Part shown: piece after piece, positions 13,317 through 20,955 of the stretch
Layout of the letters: every line of letters begins with the position of its first letter
Position numbering within the stretch: position 1 is the first letter of the stretch
Assembly: GCA_965200775.1 (NCBI GenBank)
Contig: OZ241383.1
Location: forward strand, 496,001 to 560,000
Reading direction: 5' to 3'
From: Poriferisocius sp965200775
Lineage (GTDB): Bacteria > Actinomycetota > Acidimicrobiia > Acidimicrobiales > Bin134
Length of the DNA stretch: 64,000 nt
Program-made: the position numbers and the translations under genes
Notes under the pieces: generated by a model
What the model saw: the letters and a program-made list of their open reading frames with translations, nothing else
What the model was told of the DNA's origin: nothing
The model's database searches: none

Positions 13317-13479
13317 CACGCCAGTTTGCCAGACGACCTCGCCCAACAGTCACACGGACCAACCCCCGACCCCGGAACCGTCGCCCACCCTTGCCGGATC
13401 GCATCGCGGAGCGGTAGGCGCCGGAGCCGGCCCGGTTGGGATGCCCCGAGTCACCGCCGTCGGGCTACAGTCGCAGACA

Positions 13480-14358
13480 GTGAAGCCCGCCCCATTCGAG
13501 TACCACGCCCCCGAATCGGTGTCCGACGTGACCGGGCTGCTGGCTCAGCACGGCGACGACGCAAAGCCGTTGGCCGGCGGCCAGAGCCTGGTTCCCATGC
13601 TGGCCATGCGCCTCACCCGTTTCGAGCACCTGGTTGATCTGAACCGGGTGGACGAGCTGTTCGGCGTGACGGCAGGCAACGGGGAGGTCCGCATCGGGGC
13701 CATGACGAGGCAGGCCGCGGTGGAGGTCGACCCGGTGGTGAGGGAGCGGGTGCCGCTGCTGCACATGGCCACACCCCACATCGGCCACTTCCAGATCCGC
13801 AACCGAGGCACCATCGGAGGCTCGATTGTCCACGCCGACCCGGCTTCGGAGTATCCCGCAGTGATGCTGGCGCTGGAAGCCACCGCGGAGATCGCCTCGG
13901 CATCGGGCGCCAGGGAGGTGGCCGCCGCCGACTTCTTCGAGTCCACGTTCATGACCTCGGTGGCTCCCGACGAGCTGCTGGTGGCCCTTCGGTTCCCCGC
14001 CTGGGACCAGCCGGCGGGGTTCGCCTTCGACGAGATCGCCCGGCGCAGCGGCGACTTCGCCCTGGCCGGCGTGGGTGTGGGTATCGGCCTCGACGCCGAC
14101 GGGCGCATCAACAGGGCCGCGGTGGGAATGCTGGGGGTCGGGCCCACGCCACTGCGAGCTGCGTCGGTGGAGGCCGCCCTGATGGGCGTGACGGTGGGCG
14201 ATGTGGATGCCGGCGAGGTCGGACGCCTGGCCGCCGACGACATGGACCCGGTGAGCGATGTCCACGCCGGGGCCAACTACCGCCGCCGAGCCGGGTCCAC
14301 GCTGGTGGGTCGGGTCCTGGCCCAGGCACTGTCGCAACTGGAGGCCGGCGATGGCTGA
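13480..14358 (+). CDS. FAD-binding subunit of a molybdenum hydroxylase (CoxM/CutM-like)
   Basis: A 292-residue medium subunit of the xanthine/CO dehydrogenase family. The FAD pyrophosphate-binding loops are visible as AGGQSLVPMLAMR (residues ~32-44) and IRNRGTIGGSIVHADP (~105-120). It passes electrons from the Fe-S subunit to an acceptor through FAD. I chose the GTG at 13480; the frame opens 13 codons earlier, but those residues do not fit the family. The 3' end overlaps the small-subunit gene by 8 bp. Subunit order FAD, Fe-S, Mo is the one found in cox-type operons. Confidence 0.85.
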   Translation: MKPAPFEYHAPESVSDVTGLLAQHGDDAKPLAGGQSLVPMLAMRLTRFEHLVDLNRVDELFGVTAGNGEVRIGAMTRQAAVEVDPVVRERVPLLHMATPHIGHFQIRNRGTIGGSIVHADPASEYPAVMLALEATAEIASASGAREVAAADFFESTFMTSVAPDELLVALRFPAWDQPAGFAFDEIARRSGDFALAGVGVGIGLDADGRINRAAVGMLGVGPTPLRAASVEAALMGVTVGDVDAGEVGRLAADDMDPVSDVHAGANYRRRAGSTLVGRVLAQALSQLEAGDG

Positions 14359-14839
14359 TTCGATGCCGGTCTCGATCCGGGTCAACGGGCGGGCCCGCAG
14401 AGCTGCTGTCGAACCCCGGCTGACGTTGGCCGACTTCCTGCGGGAGCAGGCCCTGTGTACCGGGGTTCACCTGGGCTGTGAGCACGGGGTGTGCGGCTCC
14501 TGCACGGTACTGGTCGACGGACAGGCCGTGCGCTCCTGCCTTTTGTTCGCGGTGCAGGCCGACGGTGCCGAGATAACCACCGTGGAGGGGCTCGCTCCCG
14601 ACGACAACACCCTCCACCCGGTGCAGGAGGCGTTCCGCGACTGCCACGGCCTCCAGTGCGGGTTCTGCACCCCCGGTTTCGTGGTTACGGTGGCCGCTCT
14701 CCTCGAAGCCAACCCCGACCCCACCGACGAACAGATCCGCCACGGCATCTCCGGCAACCTGTGCCGGTGTACCGGATACCAGGGCATCGTGGCCGCCACC
14801 CGGCAGGCAGCCGCCGTTATGAGAGGTGAGCAACCATGA
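14351..14839 (+). CDS. 2Fe-2S subunit of a molybdenum hydroxylase (CoxS/CutS-like)
   Basis: A 162-residue small subunit with two [2Fe-2S] sites. The plant-ferredoxin-type site is in GCEHGVCGSCTVL, and the second, helical-bundle site is formed by CGFCTPG and CRCTGYQ. It carries electrons from the molybdenum centre to FAD. The ATG (14351-14353) lies within the FAD-subunit gene, and the stop overlaps the large-subunit start by 4 bp, so the three genes are translated as a unit. Confidence 0.9.
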   Translation: MADSMPVSIRVNGRARRAAVEPRLTLADFLREQALCTGVHLGCEHGVCGSCTVLVDGQAVRSCLLFAVQADGAEITTVEGLAPDDNTLHPVQEAFRDCHGLQCGFCTPGFVVTVAALLEANPDPTDEQIRHGISGNLCRCTGYQGIVAATRQAAAVMRGEQP

Positions 14840-17148
14840 GCACCACAGCCGCTCGCTACGTGGGCCAGTCGGTGCGCCGAGTGGAAGACCCTCGGTTGGT
14901 CACAGGCCACGGCCGGTACGTGGACGACATCGTGCTGCCCGGCATGTTGCACGCCGCCTTCGGGCGCAGCGACCTGGCCCGGGCCACAATCACCAGCTTG
15001 GACACCGCCGCCGCCGAAGCTCTCGACGGCGTTATCGCCGTGTTCCGGGGCTCCGACCTGAACCCCCACAACGACTCGCTGCGCTGCTCCATGCACCCAC
15101 CGGAATCACCCGCACCCCCGGCCAACATGCTGGCCGCCGGCGACGTGCGCTTCGTGGGCGACCCCTACGTGATGGTGCTGGCCGAGAGCCGCTACATCGC
15201 CGAGGACGCCCTCGATCTGATCGAGATAGAGCTCGAACCGCAGAGCCCGGTGGTGGACTACGAGGCCGCCGCCGGCGCCGACGACCATGTCCATCCCGAG
15301 CTGGGGAGCAACCTGGCTCACGATCTGGGCGTGCCCAGCCCCGGACTCGACGAGGTGTTCGCCAACGCCGCCCACGTGGTGACCGAAACCTGGCACCAGC
15401 ACCGTCAAACCAACGTGCCCATGGAAACCCGGGGCATGGTGGCCTCCTGGCAGCCCCACGCCGGGGTGATGGAGGTGTGGTCGTCCACCCAGAGCCCACA
15501 CGAGCTCCAGGTAACAGGGGCCCGGGTGTTGGGCATCGGCGAGCACAAGATGGTGGTTCACTTCGGTGACGTGGGTGGCGGGTTCGGCCAGAAGATGTTC
15601 TTGGGCCGCGAGGAGATGGCGGTGCTGGTGTCGTCCAAGCTGGTGGGCAGCCCGGTGAAGTGGATCGAGGACCGGCGGGAGAACCTGCTGGCATCCAACC
15701 ACGCCCGGCTCGAACAGGTCACGGTAAAGATGGCGGTAGGGGCCGACGGCAGCCTGCTCGGAGCCGACCTCAGCCAGCTCGAGGACGACGGGGCCTACCC
15801 GCTGGGAGGCTCGGCCACTCCGGGGGCGATGGCCGTGCTCCAGTTCCCCGGTCCCTACCGGATGGGGCCTGTCGGCTGGCAGGCCCGCACCGTTTACACC
15901 AACACCTGCGGCAGGGGGGCCTACCGGGGGCCGTGGCAGATGGAGAGCGTGGCCCGGGAACAGATGATCGACAGGGTGGCCCGGGAGATCGGCATGGACC
16001 CCCTCGAACTGCGCCGCCGCAACGTGCTGACCGAAGACGACCTGCCCTACCAGGGCCCCACCGGGCTGTTCTACGAAACCACCATCTCCCCGGACCGAAC
16101 CCTGGAGCAGGCCGCCGAGATGATGGACTACGACGGGTTCCGCGCCGAGCAGGCCCAAGCCCGTGAGCAGGGCCGCTATCTGGGCCTGGGTATCGCCCTG
16201 TACATCGAACCATCGTCGATGGGTATGGGCGCGCTGGGCACCGAGTCCGCCATGCTGCGAGTTGAGGTCGACGGCCACGTGAACGTGTTCATGGGCACCG
16301 GGTCGCACGGGCAGAGCCTGGAGACCACCATCGCCCAGCTGGTGGCCGACGAGCTGGGGGTGCGACCCGAGGATGTGACCCTCCACCAGGGGCACGGCTC
16401 CGGTTACGGGTTCGGCACCGGCGGCAGCCGCTCGGCGGTCATCGCCGGGGGTGCGGCTCGAGCCGCCGCGTCGGGTGTGAGGCACAAGGTGGTGGCCATC
16501 GCCGCTCACCTCATGGAAGCCTCGGCTGACGACCTCGAGGTAGCCGACGGAGTAATCTCGGTGAAGGGCACGCCGTCGGCCTCGATGACGCTGGCTCAGG
16601 TGGCGGCCACCGCTTATCAGAACTCCGACGCCCTTCCCCCAGGGCTCGAAGCCGGGTTGGAGCACACGTCCCGCTACAAGGCCCCGCCGGTTACCCACTC
16701 CAACGCCTGCCACATGTGTACCTGTGAAGTCGATCCCGGCACCGGCAAGGTGACCCTTTTGCGCTACGTGGTGAGCGAGGACTGCGGGGTGATGATCAAC
16801 CCCATGGTGGTGGAGGGCCAGATCGCCGGGGGAGTGGTGCAGGGAATCGGCGGGGTGCTCTACGAGCACTGCGTGTACGACGAGAACGGCAACCCGCTGG
16901 CGTCCACCTTCCTCGACTACCTCGTGCCCACCGCGGCCGAGGTGCCAACCCTGGAATACGGCCACGTGGTCGTGCCCTCGGACACCCCCGGCGGGCACAA
17001 GGGCATGGGCGAGGGCGGTGCCATCGGAGCACCCCCGGCGGTGTTCAACGCGGTGGCCGACGCTCTGGCCCCGTTCGGGGTGTATCCCACCCGCCAGCCG
17101 CTCGATCCCGACGCGGTGCTTGGGTTGATCGCCGGGTTGCCGCAGTGA
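14836..17148 (+). CDS. molybdopterin-binding large subunit of a molybdenum hydroxylase (CoxL-like, atypical active-site loop)
   Basis: A 770-residue large subunit of the xanthine dehydrogenase/CO dehydrogenase family, with the molybdopterin-binding segments GGGFGQKMF and GTGSHGQSLETT. The C-terminal segment GEGGAIGAPPAVFNA holds the expected catalytic glutamate region. The active-site loop reads GAYRGPWQ. True form I CO dehydrogenases carry AYxCSFR and form II proteins carry AYRGAGR, so this is neither; aldehyde, purine or heterocycle oxidation is more likely than CO. It overlaps the Fe-S subunit gene by 4 bp. The cofactor could be supplied through the modABC transporter near the right end of the window. 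Confidence 0.85.
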   Translation: MSTTAARYVGQSVRRVEDPRLVTGHGRYVDDIVLPGMLHAAFGRSDLARATITSLDTAAAEALDGVIAVFRGSDLNPHNDSLRCSMHPPESPAPPANMLAAGDVRFVGDPYVMVLAESRYIAEDALDLIEIELEPQSPVVDYEAAAGADDHVHPELGSNLAHDLGVPSPGLDEVFANAAHVVTETWHQHRQTNVPMETRGMVASWQPHAGVMEVWSSTQSPHELQVTGARVLGIGEHKMVVHFGDVGGGFGQKMFLGREEMAVLVSSKLVGSPVKWIEDRRENLLASNHARLEQVTVKMAVGADGSLLGADLSQLEDDGAYPLGGSATPGAMAVLQFPGPYRMGPVGWQARTVYTNTCGRGAYRGPWQMESVAREQMIDRVAREIGMDPLELRRRNVLTEDDLPYQGPTGLFYETTISPDRTLEQAAEMMDYDGFRAEQAQAREQGRYLGLGIALYIEPSSMGMGALGTESAMLRVEVDGHVNVFMGTGSHGQSLETTIAQLVADELGVRPEDVTLHQGHGSGYGFGTGGSRSAVIAGGAARAAASGVRHKVVAIAAHLMEASADDLEVADGVISVKGTPSASMTLAQVAATAYQNSDALPPGLEAGLEHTSRYKAPPVTHSNACHMCTCEVDPGTGKVTLLRYVVSEDCGVMINPMVVEGQIAGGVVQGIGGVLYEHCVYDENGNPLASTFLDYLVPTAAEVPTLEYGHVVVPSDTPGGHKGMGEGGAIGAPPAVFNAVADALAPFGVYPTRQPLDPDAVLGLIAGLPQ

Positions 17149-17241
17149 CCCGGTCGGCGCTGCACCATTAGCTCTCCTGCCGCTGGGTCGGGGCCGGGGC
17201 GGGCCGACGCCGGCCCCGCCGGAGCTGGGTGGGGCCTGGGG

Positions 17242-18072
17242 ATGTGGGCCGCGTCGGTCGGCATCTTCTTGTTCAGTTGGGGGCCGATCCTGGTGCGCGA
17301 CAACGAGTTCGCCGCCTTGCCGTTTGCCTTCTGGCGCCTGGCCGGGGCGGCTGCCTGGTCGATCGCCGCCCTGCACCTGAGGGGCGGTCGGCTGAACCGC
17401 CGGGTGCTGCGCCATTCCCTGGCCGGGGGAATGGTGTTCACCATCAACGGGGCCACGTTCTTCACTGCCATCAAAACCACCACCGTGGCCAACGCCATCG
17501 TGGTAGGGGCCACCGCTCCCATCGTCTTGTTGTTCGTGGCCAACCGGGTGTTCGGCGAGCGGATCAGCTTCCGGGCGATTCTCGCCACCCCTATGGCCAT
17601 CGCTGGGGTGGCGCTGGTGTTCTTTGCAGGGTCGGGGGGAGGGTTGGGAGGGTCTCGGTCCGGCGACCTTTTGGCCGTGGTGGCCATGTTGTCGTTCGCC
17701 GGGTACCTGGCGGTGTCCCGAGTGGCCCGGGATCATCTCAGCGCGCTGGAGTACCAGGCCGGTTGGTCAACGGTGGCTGCCGGGCTGATGCTGCCCATTG
17801 CGCTGCTGTCGGGCGATCCCCTCGTGATAGGGGACGGTCGGAGTTGGGCGGTGGCCGCCACCATGGCGGTGTCGGCAGGGCTGGCGCACCTGATGGTGAA
17901 CTACAGCCATCGCTACGTGCCTCTGCGCACCATCTCGTTGTTGAACATCTCCGCTCCTCCCATGGCGGTGATCTGGGCGTGGATGCTGTTCGACGAGCAG
18001 TTGGGTGGGTGGCAGTGGCTGGGCGTCCCGCTGGTGGCGGTGTCGGTGGTGGCGGTGGTATTGGATGAATGA
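17242..18072 (+). CDS. EamA/DMT-family membrane transporter
   Basis: A 276-residue membrane protein with about ten hydrophobic helices in two similar halves, as in EamA (drug/metabolite transporter) proteins. Typical features are the FAFWRLAGAAAW segment after helix 1 and the paired TTTVANAIVVGATAP and HRYVPLRTISLLN segments. It starts 93 bp after the molybdenum hydroxylase genes and precedes the tRNA-Asn gene. The start is uncertain because the true N-terminus could lie slightly upstream in a GC-rich stretch. Substrate unknown. Confidence 0.75.
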   Translation: MWAASVGIFLFSWGPILVRDNEFAALPFAFWRLAGAAAWSIAALHLRGGRLNRRVLRHSLAGGMVFTINGATFFTAIKTTTVANAIVVGATAPIVLLFVANRVFGERISFRAILATPMAIAGVALVFFAGSGGGLGGSRSGDLLAVVAMLSFAGYLAVSRVARDHLSALEYQAGWSTVAAGLMLPIALLSGDPLVIGDGRSWAVAATMAVSAGLAHLMVNYSHRYVPLRTISLLNISAPPMAVIWAWMLFDEQLGGWQWLGVPLVAVSVVAVVLDE

Positions 18073-18118
18073 AATGGATGCGAGAGTTCGACCCCGGCCG
18101 GGTAGCATGGCGGGCTGA

Positions 18119-18191
18119 TCCGGGGTAGCTCAACCGGCAGAGCAAGCGGCTGTTAACCGCTAGGTTGTGAGTTCGAGTCTCACCCCCGGAG
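18119..18191 (+). tRNA. tRNA-Asn (anticodon GTT)
   Basis: A complete cloverleaf of 73 bases. The acceptor arms TCCGGGG and CCCCGGA pair, the anticodon stem AGCGG/CCGCT encloses the loop CTGTTAA, and the T-loop is TTCGAGT. No CCA is encoded. Confidence 0.95.
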
Positions 18192-18244
18192 CAAGGTAGG
18201 CGAAACGGCTCAGTTTCCGGGCCGCTGGCCCGTAGGATGTCAGC

Positions 18245-18317
18245 GGGCCCGTAGCTCAGTGGTCAGAGCAGGCGACTCATAATCGCTCGGTCGCGGGTTC
18301 GATCCCCGCCGGGCCCA
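18245..18317 (+). tRNA. tRNA with anticodon CAT (Met, elongator type likely)
   Basis: A 73-base cloverleaf. Acceptor arms GGGCCCG and CGGGCCC pair fully, the anticodon stem GGCGA/TCGCT encloses CTCATAA, and the T-loop is TTCGATC. The paired first acceptor base argues against the initiator; a lysidine-modified Ile tRNA with CAT cannot be excluded. Its 3' half is overlapped on the other strand by the end of the PAP2 gene. Confidence 0.93.
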
Positions 18318-19164
18318 CTCCTACCAGTTGCTTGCCGGTTGCCTCTGCTGGGTCGGCTTTATCTTCCGGTTCTGCTGTTTCGCTTTGCACCTCTTCCCCG
18401 GCCGAGGGTTGCTTGTCGGTCGCCTGCCAGCAGCGGGTCAGCCAGCCCAGGCGGTGGGCCACGTACAGGCCGATCATGGCCAGGGCGATGCCAACGAAAC
18501 CGTCGATCACCCAATGGTTGCCGGTGAGCACCACGGCCACCGACATCAGCAACGGAGAAGCCACCGCGAAGATCCGCACCGGAATCGACCGCACGCTGCG
18601 GAACAGCACAACCCCGGCCAGCACGTTCCATCCCACGTGGAAGCTGGGCAGCGCGGCGTACTTGTTCACCACGGACGGGGGTTGGAGGTACTTGTAGGAG
18701 GTGGAGAGCTCGGCCACAGTGTCGGTGAAACCGTCGAAGAACCGTGGCGGGGCCACAGGGAAGAAGACGAAGAACAAAAGGCCTAGGGCCCCCGACACCA
18801 GCATGGCGTTCCTCATCAGGGTGTAGCGGTGCCGGTTGTGGTGGTAAAGCAGCAGCAGGGCGCCGATGATCACCGGCCAGTGGAGCCAGATGTACACCCA
18901 GTTGAAGAAGGTGACCAGCCAGTGGTAGTCGAGCACCGCCGCCTGGGACCACGCCTCGAAGTCCAGGCCCAGGGATGACTCGAAGGTCAACAGGTCGTAG
19001 GCGTTCTTGAAGGCGGCTGTCTCCGCTCCCTTGGTGAGCATCCGCACCCCGAAGTAGATGAGCGCCGCCACAGACACGATGGCGACCTGCCCGGGAAAAT
19101 GGCGCCAGCTACGGTTGCTACCGGCGATTTCCGGGGCCAGAACGAGCTTCAGCCGACGGCTCAT
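18277..19164 (-). CDS. PAP2-family membrane phosphatase/phosphotransferase
   Basis: A 295-residue membrane protein with about six hydrophobic segments. The PAP2 core motifs are present as PSFHVGW (catalytic His) and GNHWVIDG (second His and Asp), in the arrangement of the PAP2_3/inositol-phosphorylceramide-synthase-like group. It likely acts on lipid phosphates or transfers a phospho-head group at the membrane. The last ~50 residues are a charged tail. The reading frame ends only inside the antisense strand of the tRNA-Met gene (18277-18317), giving the well-known tRNA-derived ending GIEPATERL. The N-terminus at 19162-19164 is a plain ATG. Confidence 0.75.
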   Translation of the reverse strand: MSRRLKLVLAPEIAGSNRSWRHFPGQVAIVSVAALIYFGVRMLTKGAETAAFKNAYDLLTFESSLGLDFEAWSQAAVLDYHWLVTFFNWVYIWLHWPVIIGALLLLYHHNRHRYTLMRNAMLVSGALGLLFFVFFPVAPPRFFDGFTDTVAELSTSYKYLQPPSVVNKYAALPSFHVGWNVLAGVVLFRSVRSIPVRIFAVASPLLMSVAVVLTGNHWVIDGFVGIALAMIGLYVAHRLGWLTRCWQATDKQPSAGEEVQSETAEPEDKADPAEATGKQLVGVGPAGIEPATERL

Positions 19165-19270
19165 TGGGCCGAAAGTCTATCCGGCGCTGCCGATCTGTTG
19201 CCAAAAGTTCACAAGGTGTCGGGACGCTCGAATTGTGGATCGGGGCTGGGTATCGGCCCGATCGGGATGA

Positions 19271-19882
19271 TCACGCCAGGTCTTCGCCCAGCCAGGCCGG
19301 GGCTCGGTCGAGCAGGAACTCGCTGATCTCCGCAACCTTGGGGAGCACCCCGCCCAGGCACTCCTCCCCGGTGAACATCCGGCTGATCGAAACCTCCACA
19401 CTGGCCGAGATCGTGACGCTGCGCTTCGGAGCGTCGGTGACCGCTGTGTAGGCGTCGATGGCCGACACGTTGAGGGGAAGCTCCATGCCGCCGATGCCGG
19501 CCAGGTCGGTTGCCAAGAGCAGCAGGTCGGGACCATCGGGCAGGGGTGGCAGACTCCACGACACCACCATGGGCAGCTTGAAGTCCTCGGTGGGTTCCAT
19601 GCCCTCGGGCAGGTCCATCAGGTGATCCTCGAAGCCTAGCATGACCCGGGGGTCCACATCCAGGGTGATGTGTACATCCAGCGGGCCTCCGCAGGCGACG
19701 GCGGGGTGCAAGTCCACCTCCCAGGCCTGGCGCATGGAGTAGGTCTCAACGAAATGGCGGTCGTCGTGGACGTGGAAGCCGTGATCAGCGGCGTGATCCT
19801 TGAGGTCGGCTATAAAGGTGGCGAGATCTACAGCAGCCAAGAGCCCCACCTTGCCATGAAACTTCCTGTTCTGGCTATCCAT
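19271..19882 (-). CDS. hypothetical protein
   Basis: About 203 residues, with no motif I recognise, no signal peptide and no membrane segment. It is rich in acidic residues and probably cytosolic. It is divergent from the inositol-monophosphatase-like gene with only a few dozen bases between starts. I chose the ATG at 19882 over a GTG at 19912, which would almost touch the neighbouring start. Coding potential is supported by its length and codon pattern in a region without a better frame. Confidence 0.55.
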   Translation of the reverse strand: MDSQNRKFHGKVGLLAAVDLATFIADLKDHAADHGFHVHDDRHFVETYSMRQAWEVDLHPAVACGGPLDVHITLDVDPRVMLGFEDHLMDLPEGMEPTEDFKLPMVVSWSLPPLPDGPDLLLLATDLAGIGGMELPLNVSAIDAYTAVTDAPKRSVTISASVEVSISRMFTGEECLGGVLPKVAEISEFLLDRAPAWLGEDLA

Positions 19883-19915
19883 TACCGGCCGGCCGACACC
19901 GGTTAGTTTCACGCC

Positions 19916-20695
19916 GTGGATGGAGACCGGATTCTCGCCGTTTTCGACCGGGCCGCGGCTGCGGTGGCCGACGTGGTGGCCCGGTTGGACGGATGGAAGA
20001 TGACCGGCGCACGGGAGGGCCAGTACAGCTTCGACGTGGCCGCCGACGAAGCGGCCCGAGGAGTGCTGATCGAGGCCGGATTCGGGGTGTTCAGCGAGGA
20101 ATCAGGCTCTCACCAGGCGGATCGCTCCATGGTGGTGGTGCTCGACCCGGTGGACGGTTCCAGCAACGCCGCCCGGGGTATGCCGTGGTTCTCCACCAGC
20201 ATGTGCGCGGTCGATTCCGATGGGCTCCTGGCTGCCCTGGTGCAGGACCTGGCCAACGGCAAGTCATTCCGTGCGGTTCGGGGCCAGGGTGCGACGGTGG
20301 ATGGCAAGCAGTTGACACCGGCGGCTGGGGACGCGCCGTATCAAGGCCCCGGGCCTACGTCTCAGGCATCGTTGGGGGCCGCCACGGTGTGGTTGACCGG
20401 CCTGCCCCCTCGCCATCTGGGCTGGGCCCAGTATCGGGTCAAGGGCTCGATCGCTCTGGATCTTTGTGCGGTGGCCGAAGGGGTTTCCGACGCCTACATC
20501 GACTGCACCATCGGCGGTCACGCCACCTGGGACTACCTCGGGGGTGTTCTGGTGTGCTCGGAGGCGGGGGTGGCCCTGGGGGAGGCTCGAGGGCGGTCCC
20601 TTCTGCCCGACGACCTGTCCGAGCAGCGTTTCCCTTTGGCAGCGGCAACCCCGTCGCTGCTCTCGGAGGTCATAGCCCAGCGCCAGGGGTTCTGA
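19916..20695 (+). CDS. inositol monophosphatase family enzyme
   Basis: A 259-residue member of the Mg2+-dependent IMPase/FBPase superfamily. Metal-binding motifs are SEESG (residues ~60-64), DPVDGSSNA (~79-87, the family's DPxDGTxN) and a C-terminal WDYLGG. It hydrolyses a phosphate monoester such as inositol phosphate or a related sugar/nucleotide phosphate. The GTG start at 19916 is the only one giving the full N-terminus. It is followed by the tRNA-Val gene. Confidence 0.8.
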   Translation: MDGDRILAVFDRAAAAVADVVARLDGWKMTGAREGQYSFDVAADEAARGVLIEAGFGVFSEESGSHQADRSMVVVLDPVDGSSNAARGMPWFSTSMCAVDSDGLLAALVQDLANGKSFRAVRGQGATVDGKQLTPAAGDAPYQGPGPTSQASLGAATVWLTGLPPRHLGWAQYRVKGSIALDLCAVAEGVSDAYIDCTIGGHATWDYLGGVLVCSEAGVALGEARGRSLLPDDLSEQRFPLAAATPSLLSEVIAQRQGF

Positions 20696-20762
20696 TCCCG
20701 TCGGGACGGCCGATTTTGGTTCTGGGCCGGCCGGCGGGCACCACTAGGCTGGCAGCTTCAGC

Positions 20763-20836
20763 GGGCGCGTAGCTCAGATGGCAAGAGCGCTTCCCTTACA
20801 AGGAAGAGGCCGGGGGTTCGAGCCCCTCCGCGCCCA
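20763..20836 (+). tRNA. tRNA-Val (anticodon TAC)
   Basis: A 74-base cloverleaf with acceptor arms GGGCGCG/CGCGCCC, anticodon stem CTTCC/GGAAG around the loop CTTACAA, and T-loop TTCGAGC. No CCA is encoded. Confidence 0.95.
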
Positions 20837-20955
20837 CCTCGCTCGGCCGTAACCGTGGCCGGGGAGGGTGGCGCGTTGGTGGTGGGTGGGCAACAATGTC
20901 GGCAGGTTCATCATCGGCGGCCGGAGTGGTGCGCCGGGCGTATGGAGGGGGAAGC

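Noticed and set aside
13480..17148. Aerobic CO dehydrogenase
   Set aside because: The active-site loop lacks the AYxCSFR motif required for form I enzymes.
15106..17736. Minus-strand frame of 876 codons, His/Gly-rich
   Set aside because: Fully antisense to the molybdenum hydroxylase large subunit; composition is that of a GC-rich shadow frame.
18119..20836. Integration hotspot at the tRNA genes
   Set aside because: No integrase, no repeated tRNA 3' end and no composition change near the tRNAs.
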